Shown here in pieces: positions 1 to 5,021 of a DNA stretch of 5,021 nucleotides. The position numbers and the translations under genes are program-made. Source of the DNA: Bacillota bacterium (GTDB lineage Bacteria; Bacillota_E; Sulfobacillia; Sulfobacillales; Sulfobacillaceae). A model generated the notes under the pieces. The model was not told where the DNA came from, made no database searches, and saw only the letters and a list, made by a program, of their open reading frames with translations. The stretch spans positions 1-5,021 of the forward strand of contig JAKAAS010000197.1 of NCBI GenBank assembly GCA_021802225.1. Direction: 5' to 3'. Each line of letters opens with the position of its first letter. Within the stretch, counting starts at the first letter, position 1.

Positions 1-734
1 GCGATCAAGTCCTCGGTCACGGTGTGGAATTCGCGGCTATCCGCGCGATTGCCGGGATAGACGGCGTGAAATAACGGGATGTTAAACTCTGTGGTCACCA
101 TCAACGCCAGGCCCACGGCCTTTAAATCTCCGCGATGCTGTTTTTGGTGGCCGCGCTGGGCTAATTCTGACGGATTCATGGTATCCATCCACGTATAAAA
201 ATTGGTGGCGTCGTACACCACGGTTTCCAGGTTCAAGCCAAATTCTTTCACCATATGTTGCGTGAGATCCGTCTCAATGGTGTGGATGCAGGCCTCATCC
301 ACATAGCCCATATGATCCCAGAAGCGCTGACTCGTGAGTTCGGCCGTCCGAAAAGGGAATCTATGATACCGAGCCGTCCGCTGATACCAATCGGCCATTT
401 TGGCTTTACTGGTGGGGGCCAGGGCCCGATGAATGGCGGCGACCAGGAGATAGGCGCCCACGGAGGGCCCTTGATGCCGTTTCGGGGCGGCCGCGTCAAT
501 ATGTTGGACCAAGTGGAGACGCTCCGCGATGCGGAGCAAGGCCATGCTGCCGCCATATTCGCCGACCGTGACCTGCGTGGGCACCGGCGGCCCCGCCGCC
601 AAACGGGCGACCACCTGATCCACGCGCCCCAAAAATTTCTGCGTGACGAGCCGAGGCTTCCCATTAATGCGTTGCGATTCGACTAAGTAATAATAGACGT
701 GCCCGTGTACTTTGCGTTTAGTGAGACTGGCCAT
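1..734 (-). CDS. IS1634-family DDE transposase, N-terminal 244 codons, runs off the left edge
   Basis: Read on the minus strand from ATG at 734, the frame is open without interruption to position 1, giving 244 codons of a protein whose end lies outside the window. The start MASLTKRKVHGHVYYYLVES, followed by NGKPR and QKFLGRVDQVV, is the N-terminal pattern of IS1634-type transposases. A helical region with YGGSMALLRIAERL and a Trp/Phe-rich stretch (SQRFWDHMGYVDE, about residues 138-150) follow. The motif VVYDATNFYTW carries Asp175, the expected first acidic residue of the RNase H-like DDE catalytic core. The segment PLFHAVYPGNRADSREF then matches the stretch that usually precedes the second catalytic Asp, which lies beyond the edge together with the Glu. 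The enzyme would cut and join the ends of its own element. I see no frameshift or stop, so the visible part looks intact. Family assignment rests on recognised motifs; whether the complete element is functional cannot be judged here. Confidence 0.92.
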   Translation of the reverse strand, partial: MASLTKRKVHGHVYYYLVESQRINGKPRLVTQKFLGRVDQVVARLAAGPPVPTQVTVGEYGGSMALLRIAERLHLVQHIDAAAPKRHQGPSVGAYLLVAAIHRALAPTSKAKMADWYQRTARYHRFPFRTAELTSQRFWDHMGYVDEACIHTIETDLTQHMVKEFGLNLETVVYDATNFYTWMDTMNPSELAQRGHQKQHRGDLKAVGLALMVTTEFNIPLFHAVYPGNRADSREFHTVTEDLI

Positions 735-738
735 GGAA

Positions 739-746
739 CCCTCCTC
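739..746 (-). promoter_or_regulatory. Ribosome binding site of the transposase
   Basis: On the minus strand GAGGAGGG stands four bases before ATG 734. It is a near-perfect Shine-Dalgarno sequence and supports that start codon. Confidence 0.8.
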
Positions 747-833
747 ATCACCCACGCTCCCGGCCGCTCCGCAGGGGCCCGGGAGAGATGCCGCCACCGA
801 TCACTCCACCGCCTGTCCATCCTGTGGGCAGGG

Positions 834-857
834 CCCCCGCTACACCAACAACGGGGG
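834..857 (-). repeat. G/C hairpin in the transposase leader
   Basis: CCCCCG (834-839) and CGGGGG (852-857) form a six-base-pair inverted repeat with a 12-base loop, about 100 bases upstream of the transposase start. Such hairpins can limit read-in transcription or translation of transposases from outside promoters, but that role is inferred here. It could also be a by-product of the high G+C content of the element. Confidence 0.4.
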
Positions 858-1488
858 AATGACATAACTGTATCGCAGATTCGGGGCCACGTCCAGCATT
901 ATTTTGAGGGTGGACTCTCGGGAGGAATAGGGTGTGATAATACGAGACAACGCAAAATTCCACGCCCCGCGATCCAAAACCGCATGAGGGCGCCGTTTTC
1001 ACGGGATAATAAACTTCCATTTGTGGTAATAACTGCCAGCATCTTTGTATAATACACAGAAATGGCGTAACACCGGGGTTTTAAGCGATTTTGGCAGGCT
1101 AACTAGGAAAGTTCCGCTAGTGCAACAGCAATAGGCCTAAGTAACCAGTCCTCATTTTCGTCAGAATTTCAAGCTTGATTTCCCCGTTCAAAAACTGTGG
1201 CTACCGATGCCCCTGAAGTGATTACCGCGACGCCAGCGCCGGAAAATCCCACTCTTGAACGGCAGCATTTTACGGAGCGTCCAGAAAGTGTTTCAAGACG
1301 AATTTTTTCTCTTCCCGACCATAGGCGGATAATTATCACTTAGGCCAGGGTGAGCGCTTTGGCTCTGATCGCATCCCAACTGGTGGCCACTCTCCGTTGG
1401 GTGTTCCGACCAACCATGATCACCAGCATCCCCGCTCCGCCGTTAGCTTAGAGGGCAACGAGGGAACAAACAACGCGTGTAACCGAAT

Positions 1489-2136
1489 CTATCCCTGCTC
1501 CCAACGCCACCACCGGGGGCGTGGCCCGAGCTTTAACAGTGCTGTACTCCACGCTCCCTCCACAATGGATACCACCACCATCAGTACCAAAAGAGGAGCA
1601 ACGTGATCCGATACCCCAAAAGACAGTAGTCCCGGAACGATCCACACGGTGTCAAGAATGAGAGCCACACGGGCACCAGAGGTCAGTTGAGTCCATCCGC
1701 GATCAAATGGGGAATGCGATTTGGGGACCACTCGGTGTCTTTCCCAAGCATCGGCCAGATAACTAACCAATCCCGGAGCCATAAGCAACCCCCAGTCGCA
1801 ACTAATGGTCCGAGCATAGTCCCCTGATTCGACCGTAACCTTGGAGCCGCGCCGCACCCATTTTAGCAACCACGGTTGATCACTATAGTGCCAAACGCGA
1901 TCCAAGAGATCGGCAAATCTTGCGGGCATTTCCTTTTTTCGCGGACCATTGGCGTCTTCCAATAACAGCCCATAGGCGGTATCGCCACATACGATGAACC
2001 CTAAGTGGTCTTCTAAAGGCAGACACCATAACCGCCATGTCATCCAGACTTGGTCCCAGTCGACAACATTGTCCTTTTCATACTGTTTCCGGTTATCAGC
2101 CGTAATGAGAATATCCCAAAGGTCCTCCGTTTCCAA
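1489..2136 (-). CDS. Hypothetical Trp-rich protein with C-terminal membrane hairpin
   Basis: I do not recognise this 215-residue protein. The start is TTG at 2136, chosen because GGGGGGAG lies six bases upstream and an in-frame TGA lies further upstream with no ATG or GTG between. Residues 1-150 look soluble and mixed-charge, with many aromatics. Residues about 157-175 (LILDTVWIVPGLLSFGV) and 179-201 (APLLVLMVVVSIVEG and following) form two hydrophobic helices separated by a short SDHVAP turn, so both ends probably lie on the same side of the membrane. The tail ends in RPRWWRWEQG, a cationic-aromatic motif. I count 16 tryptophans (7.4%), several times the usual frequency. There is no signal peptide, known catalytic motif or DNA-binding helix that I can identify. 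It is transcribed divergently from the MMPL transporter across a 286-base gap, which suggests but does not prove shared control. The good start signal and undamaged length argue that it is a real gene. Confidence 0.7.
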   Translation of the reverse strand: METEDLWDILITADNRKQYEKDNVVDWDQVWMTWRLWCLPLEDHLGFIVCGDTAYGLLLEDANGPRKKEMPARFADLLDRVWHYSDQPWLLKWVRRGSKVTVESGDYARTISCDWGLLMAPGLVSYLADAWERHRVVPKSHSPFDRGWTQLTSGARVALILDTVWIVPGLLSFGVSDHVAPLLVLMVVVSIVEGAWSTALLKLGPRPRWWRWEQG

Positions 2137-2142
2137 GGCGCA

Positions 2143-2150
2143 CTCCCCCC
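2143..2150 (-). promoter_or_regulatory. Ribosome binding site deciding the TTG start
   Basis: GGGGGGAG on the minus strand is followed by six bases and then TTG 2136. It is the reason for preferring TTG over the next in-frame ATG, at residue 32, which would remove the first Trp-rich stretch. Confidence 0.65.
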
Positions 2151-2168
2151 AGCAATCTTGGTGACAAT

Positions 2169-2198
2169 AGTGTATGGCAACTCGGTTAACTCAAGCAA
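2169..2198 (-). promoter_or_regulatory. Candidate sigma-A promoter for the Trp-rich protein gene
   Basis: On the minus strand TTGCTT (2193-2198) and TACACT (2169-2174) are 18 bases apart. Transcription would begin near 2162, giving a leader of about 25 bases with the ribosome binding site well placed inside it. Both hexamers deviate from consensus, so this is a plausible rather than a certain promoter. Its -35 box directly abuts the inverted repeat at 2199-2215. Confidence 0.4.
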
Positions 2199-2215
2199 GC
2201 CGCAAATATTGCGGC
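2199..2215. promoter_or_regulatory. Perfect inverted repeat in the divergent intergenic region, possible operator
   Basis: GCCGCAA and TTGCGGC form perfect seven-base arms around a three-base centre (ATA). The 17-base dyad size suits a homodimeric regulator of the TetR, MarR or GntR kind. It lies between two divergent genes and immediately upstream of the candidate -35 box of the minus-strand gene. No regulator gene is present in the window, so the binding protein is unknown. There is no T-run on either side, which argues against a terminator. Confidence 0.45.
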
Positions 2216-2274
2216 GTGAACGACAGATCTCCTGAAATGCCTGAGCAAATCACTAGAGGACCACGCGTTGCAAC

Positions 2275-2301
2275 TTGACGATGTTTTCGCCTATTTATCA
2301 T
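2275..2301 (+). promoter_or_regulatory. Candidate promoter for the MMPL transporter gene
   Basis: TTGACG (2275-2280) matches the -35 consensus at five of six bases and TATCAT (2296-2301) matches the -10 at five of six. The spacer is only 15 bases, shorter than the preferred 16 to 18, so strength is doubtful. It would leave an untranslated leader of about 115 bases before ATG 2423, in which I see no clear riboswitch or attenuator. TATATA-like sequence near 2396-2403 is too close to the ribosome binding site to be the main -10 box. Confidence 0.3.
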
Positions 2302-2406
2302 CGGCCACGTGTCGGAATTACAGCCTATTTACCCAAAGTACACCTGTTTTCTGTAGTTTGTTGGTCTCTTGCCCTTGATGGTTTTAGCGTTAGACTATAT
2401 ATCATT

Positions 2407-2413
2407 GAGGAGG
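2407..2413 (+). promoter_or_regulatory. Ribosome binding site that sets the MMPL start
   Basis: GAGGAGG is followed by nine bases and ATG 2423. An in-frame TTG at 2369 would add 18 residues, but it has no ribosome binding site, and this strong site would then lie inside the coding sequence. The protein from ATG 2423 begins MLIARILRYPKLFLLGW, the usual short cytoplasmic N-terminus of an MMPL protein. Confidence 0.85.
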
Positions 2414-2422
2414 CAACGGACA

Positions 2423-4546
2423 ATGCTCATCGCCCGTATTTTGAGGTATCCAAAATTGTTTTTGCTTGGATGGCTGGTGATTATCGCAATATTTCTCCCC
2501 TTTGCCATCCATGTTACCCATGGACTATCCCCATTCGGGTTTGACAATCCTAGAAGTCGCGTAGTGTGGGCTGACAAGCAGGCCAATCATGTCACCGGTA
2601 TATCGCAACAGCCACCACAACTGATCACGGGGTTGAACTGGTCCAAAGCCACGGCTTTGGCGTCCCAAAATCATATCCCCCGAAGGTGGCTGCACCGATT
2701 ATCGGCAAAACAATTCGTCGTGCTAATTCCTGCTGCCCGTCAGTCCACGACCACACCCTCTGACTTGAAATTTCTGGGACAATTACACGCCAACGGGGGA
2801 AAAGTGAAGCCAGCCAGCCAACTGCAGGTGGCCAGCAGAGTCATTAGCGACACCAAGGCTACGTTGGCTAGGAGCAGTCTGGTAGCATTTCCTTTGCTCG
2901 TAATCCTGTTGCTTATGGTATTTGGGTCGGTAGCCGCGGCAGCGTTGCCTCTCGTGGTTGCGCTGGCCGGATCCATATTATCCTTAGGAATTGTCGATTT
3001 GCTTGAGCATTCAATGACGCTTTCCATCTATCTTACCGACATAGTGAGCTTTTTGGCGCTTGGCGTTGGGGTGGATTACGCCCTTTTTATCAGTAGTCGG
3101 TTTCGACAAGAACTGGCCCGTGGGGAGAGCGTAACCCAGGCCGTTGCCACCAGCATGGCACAGGCGGGGCGTTCAGTGGCATTTTCTGGGCTTGCAGTCA
3201 GTTTGGCGGTACTCACGTTAGTATTTGGTGGCAACGACTATTGGCGGGGACTTGCGGTTGGCGGAGCTGTCGCTGTGTTAGCCGACCTGTTTGCCACGCA
3301 CACGCTATTGCCGGCTATCCTGACCATCATGGGGCGTCGCGTAGAATGGGGCCGCATATCATTTCAGCATATGCGTCAGGGCTGGGCCCGGATTTCCTCT
3401 TTTGTTAGTCGGCATCCCTACCCCGCTATATTACTAGGGTTAGTCGTATTGTTAGTGCCCGGATATTTTGGCATGCGCCTTCAAATGTCTACGCCAGCCA
3501 ACCTATCCGTTATGCTGCCCACAACCGACCCGCTTCGCGAGTCGGTTGCCATTCAACAAAACGTGGATGGCAAAGGATCCTTAGCACCGTTAAGTATCGT
3601 GCTACAATACCACAGTACCACAGCCCAAATTGCAACGTGGCAAAATGTAGCGACCGTAACCCAGCACTTAAGGCGCCTACCTGATGTGGCAAGGGTTGCT
3701 TCGCCCTCACTGTTAGGCCTGTCACCCACCCAATTGGCCACCGTCATTAAGAACCCCGTGCTTATGGTGGGAAAATTCAAACCCCTGCTAAACGACTTCA
3801 TCGCAACTAAACATTCCCATTTAGTTGTACTTTATGTTGTTTCGCGCAGTGGCCCGGATGCTAACCGCACAGAACACTTGGTGCAAACTATTAACCACGA
3901 TATGCCTGCCTGGATCCCGAACGGAACTCAGTGGGGCGTAGGGGGTTTGGTTCCCCTGCTCGCCAGTTTTAATCATCTCACCGGGCGCCGACTGCCTTGG
4001 ATTATCGGAGCAGTGGCACTGGTCGCATTCACGGTGTTGCTATTTGCCACTGGTTCCTTATTTCAATCTCTTTTAGGGGTCGTGTTCGATGGCATGGTGG
4101 CTCTGGCCACCGCCGGAGTGTTAGTCGAAACGGTGCAAACTGGCCATTTGGGGCTTCAGGCACTGCAACCGGAAAGTGCCATTACGCCCTTGATTTTTGT
4201 CTTATTATTTGGACTTTCGATGGATTATGAAGTGATATTGCTCCATCGCATTCAAGAACTGGCGCGATCCAATGCCCACAACATTGTCGATGCATGCCAA
4301 AAAGGAGTGGAAGTTACAGGAGGTATGATCACCGGAGCGGGGATGATTATGGTCGCGGTATTCGTGGCATTGTTTGTCAGTCCCCTGGAAATCATGAAAA
4401 CTCTTGCCATCGGAATGACCGCAGCTATTTTATTAGACACCTGGGTTGTTCGCACATTCATGGTTCCGGCGTCAGTGGCGATGTTGGACCGATTCGCTTT
4501 TTGGCCACGAATGGTTCCGAAACCGGCTAAAGTATCAGCAAAGTAA
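2423..4546 (+). CDS. MMPL/RND-superfamily transporter, complete, 707 aa
   Basis: This is a full-length MMPL-type membrane transporter, a family that uses the proton gradient to export lipids, drugs or other hydrophobic compounds; the substrate here cannot be told. The protein has the duplicated plan of the family: helix 1 (about 10-30), an extracytoplasmic domain (30-150), helices 2-6 (152-308), a cytoplasmic linker, helix 7 (334-353), a second extracytoplasmic domain (355-523) and helices 8-12 (525-690). Each half carries the Asp-Tyr pair expected for proton relay: GVGVDYALFISSRFRQEL with D218-Y219, and LSMDYEVILLHRIQEL with D601-Y602. The length is normal for bacterial homologues of about 700 residues. 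No membrane-fusion or outer-membrane partner gene is adjacent, consistent with single-component export across one membrane. It is divergent from the Trp-rich gene and overlaps the broken fliN gene tail to tail by 20 bases. I see no damage, so it is probably functional. Confidence 0.95.
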   Translation: MLIARILRYPKLFLLGWLVIIAIFLPFAIHVTHGLSPFGFDNPRSRVVWADKQANHVTGISQQPPQLITGLNWSKATALASQNHIPRRWLHRLSAKQFVVLIPAARQSTTTPSDLKFLGQLHANGGKVKPASQLQVASRVISDTKATLARSSLVAFPLLVILLLMVFGSVAAAALPLVVALAGSILSLGIVDLLEHSMTLSIYLTDIVSFLALGVGVDYALFISSRFRQELARGESVTQAVATSMAQAGRSVAFSGLAVSLAVLTLVFGGNDYWRGLAVGGAVAVLADLFATHTLLPAILTIMGRRVEWGRISFQHMRQGWARISSFVSRHPYPAILLGLVVLLVPGYFGMRLQMSTPANLSVMLPTTDPLRESVAIQQNVDGKGSLAPLSIVLQYHSTTAQIATWQNVATVTQHLRRLPDVARVASPSLLGLSPTQLATVIKNPVLMVGKFKPLLNDFIATKHSHLVVLYVVSRSGPDANRTEHLVQTINHDMPAWIPNGTQWGVGGLVPLLASFNHLTGRRLPWIIGAVALVAFTVLLFATGSLFQSLLGVVFDGMVALATAGVLVETVQTGHLGLQALQPESAITPLIFVLLFGLSMDYEVILLHRIQELARSNAHNIVDACQKGVEVTGGMITGAGMIMVAVFVALFVSPLEIMKTLAIGMTAAILLDTWVVRTFMVPASVAMLDRFAFWPRMVPKPAKVSAK

Positions 4547-4927
4547 TTCCACGACAGGCACTGACGATTCCAACGTCAATGGCAAGTCCGTTCAGTTTAA
4601 TCGTTGCATGTTCGGGCGACTTCTTGTCAAACACGACGCGGCTGCCAATCCCTAATTGCAGCACCGTTTCCAAGGGCAGCACGGTTTCTCCAAACTCACG
4701 GCCATATTAACCGGCAAGCCTGCCACCCTTCGAAGACGCGGGTCGATAATCGGCAATGGTTCGTGGACCGCAGGACTTGATTTCTCCAATGCAAATTGGT
4801 CAGTTGCCGCGCAATCGTTGGTTGCAGCACTGTCGTCCTGCATTTTTCCCGAAACACCGGGAGACATTCCAGCCAGCAAAGTGTCGATTTCCGCCTGTGA
4901 TAATGGTCACGTATTTTCTTCAGCCAT
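4527..4927 (-). pseudogene. fliN: Broken flagellar motor switch gene, FliN/FliY type
   Basis: Read from ATG 4927 on the minus strand, the remains encode a FliN-like protein of about 133 residues, the normal size for FliN, which helps form the switch (C-ring) of the flagellar motor. The N-terminus holds LSQAEIDTLLAGM, the EIDALL-type peptide with which FliM and FliY bind phosphorylated CheY. After a variable Ala/Asp/Ser-rich linker comes the SpoA domain: RLRRVAGLPVNMAVS, then TVLPLETVLQLGIGSRVVFDK and ATIKLNGLAIDVG. Two lesions are visible. Codon 7 is TGA (4907-4909), probably a former Trp or Arg codon. Near 4691-4694 one base has been lost from AGTTTGG; restoring it joins VNMAVS to a frame reading FGETVLPLE. 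Without it, translation meets TAG at 4652-4654. The last strand of the SpoA fold looks shortened, and the frame ends at TAG 4527-4529 inside the 3' end of the transporter gene. Sequencing error could explain one lesion, less easily both. Confidence 0.82.
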
Positions 4928-4929
4928 TG

Positions 4930-5021
4930 TCCTACCGCCTCTGATTTGCTGATTAGAGTGTACCATGGGATAGCCAAACCGAAATCAAACTCCTTCCCCG
5001 AGCGTCTCCGCAAGGCAACTG
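4930..5021 (-). pseudogene. Possible fliM fragment upstream of the fliN pseudogene
   Basis: The minus-strand frame entering from the right edge reads VALRRRSGKEFDFGLAIPWYTLIS. The AIPWYTL element resembles the conserved I-P-Y-x-T-L-E-P-I segment between the middle and C-terminal domains of FliM, whose gene commonly precedes fliN or fliY. FliM's own C-terminal SpoA domain should follow, about 100 residues, but the fliN start comes within some 20 codons. If this is fliM, its 3' third has been deleted. Only about 30 residues are visible, so the assignment rests on one short motif and on gene order. The alternative is random similarity in non-coding DNA. Confidence 0.3.

Larger units (their letters stand above)
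735..1488. other. Gene-poor stretch: insertion-sequence leader followed by decayed or non-coding DNA
   Basis: From 735 to roughly 900 the DNA stays G+C-rich like the transposase gene and most likely belongs to the insertion sequence (leader and terminal inverted repeat). Composition becomes more A+T-rich after about 900, which may mark the element's end. I could not identify the inverted repeat or a target duplication, because the partner end is outside the window. From about 1000 to 1488 I find no gene I can defend: the reading frames are short (29 to 56 codons), lack ribosome binding sites and resemble nothing I recognise. Small structures present include a perfect TATAAT hexamer inside an 11-base dyad (1046-1056), a 10-base palindrome (1328-1337) and alternating CCAAC/GTTGG arms (1375-1414). 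No convincing terminator with a U-tract follows the gene ending at 1489. Confidence 0.5.

Noticed and set aside
255..686. 143-codon plus-strand frame across the transposase gene
   Set aside because: It is the opposite-strand shadow of the transposase, which has clear family motifs, a start and a ribosome binding site.
1278..1312. Possible terminator before the T-run near 1302-1310
   Set aside because: Only a four-base-pair CGTC/GACG stem with mismatches precedes the T-run, too weak to call, and no gene on the plus strand ends there.
1328..1337. 10-base palindrome GATAATTATC, resembling half of a Fur box
   Set aside because: It lacks the full 19-base Fur pattern, is not in front of a defensible gene, and a 10-base palindrome is expected by chance at this scale.
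1169..1339. Minus-strand 56-codon frame from GTG 1339 (VIIIRLWSGREKIRL onward)
   Set aside because: It is antisense to the previous frame, has no ribosome binding site and matches nothing I know. At most one of the two could be a gene remnant, and I cannot tell which.
1340..1429. Minus-strand 29-codon frame starting ATG 1429, after the Trp-rich gene
   Set aside because: GGAGCGGGG precedes the ATG, but the product is tiny, has no recognisable feature and has no support beyond an open frame.
1197..1451. Plus-strand frame from GTG 1197: 48 codons, TAG at 1341-1343, then 35 more codons to TAG 1449-1451
   Set aside because: The translation (VATDAPEVITATPAPENPT onward) looks mildly protein-like and could suggest amber read-through, but there is no ribosome binding site, no recognisable similarity, and the lengths are within chance for this composition.
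2275..2544. 89-codon plus-strand frame overlapping the start of the transporter gene
   Set aside because: It overlaps the MMPL start in another frame, lacks a ribosome binding site, and the MMPL frame has strong family motifs.
4696..5013. 105-codon minus-strand frame across the fliN remnant
   Set aside because: Past about 4930 it is an out-of-frame reading of fliN; only its first 30 or so codons may have meaning, as the possible fliM scrap.

Overview
Kind of organism. The window reads as chromosomal DNA from a bacterium of intermediate G+C, with GGAGG-type ribosome binding sites, a TTG start, and flagellar-switch and MMPL genes. A thermoacidophilic Firmicute of the Sulfobacillus type would fit the general look, but that is an impression; nothing in the window fixes the taxon. 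No rRNA, tRNA or CRISPR array was seen.

Layout. (1) Positions 1-734, minus strand: the first 244 codons of an IS1634-family DDE transposase. It enters from the left edge and is still open there. (2) 735-1488: the upstream part of that insertion sequence, then several hundred bases of apparently decayed or non-coding DNA with small dyads and no convincing gene. (3) 1489-2136, minus strand: an unrecognised 215-residue, very tryptophan-rich protein ending in a two-helix membrane hairpin, started at TTG behind a strong ribosome binding site. (4) 2137-2422: a divergent intergenic region with candidate promoters in both directions and a perfect 7+7 inverted repeat. (5) 2423-4546, plus strand: a complete 707-residue MMPL/RND-type transporter with both Asp-Tyr proton-relay pairs. 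(6) 4527-4927, minus strand: a broken fliN-like flagellar motor switch gene with a nonsense codon and a one-base frameshift, overlapping the transporter's 3' end tail to tail. (7) 4930-5021, minus strand: a possible scrap of fliM just upstream of it.

How it fits together. The only evidently intact functional pair is the MMPL transporter and the divergently transcribed Trp-rich membrane protein, which share one regulatory region; co-regulation is an inference. The surroundings show genome erosion: an insertion sequence on one side and a dead piece of a flagellar switch operon on the other. Motility genes therefore seem to have decayed here and the transporter module now sits among the debris. 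No clearly new multi-gene system is visible. The best candidate for something undescribed is the Trp-rich membrane protein with its shared operator-like site.
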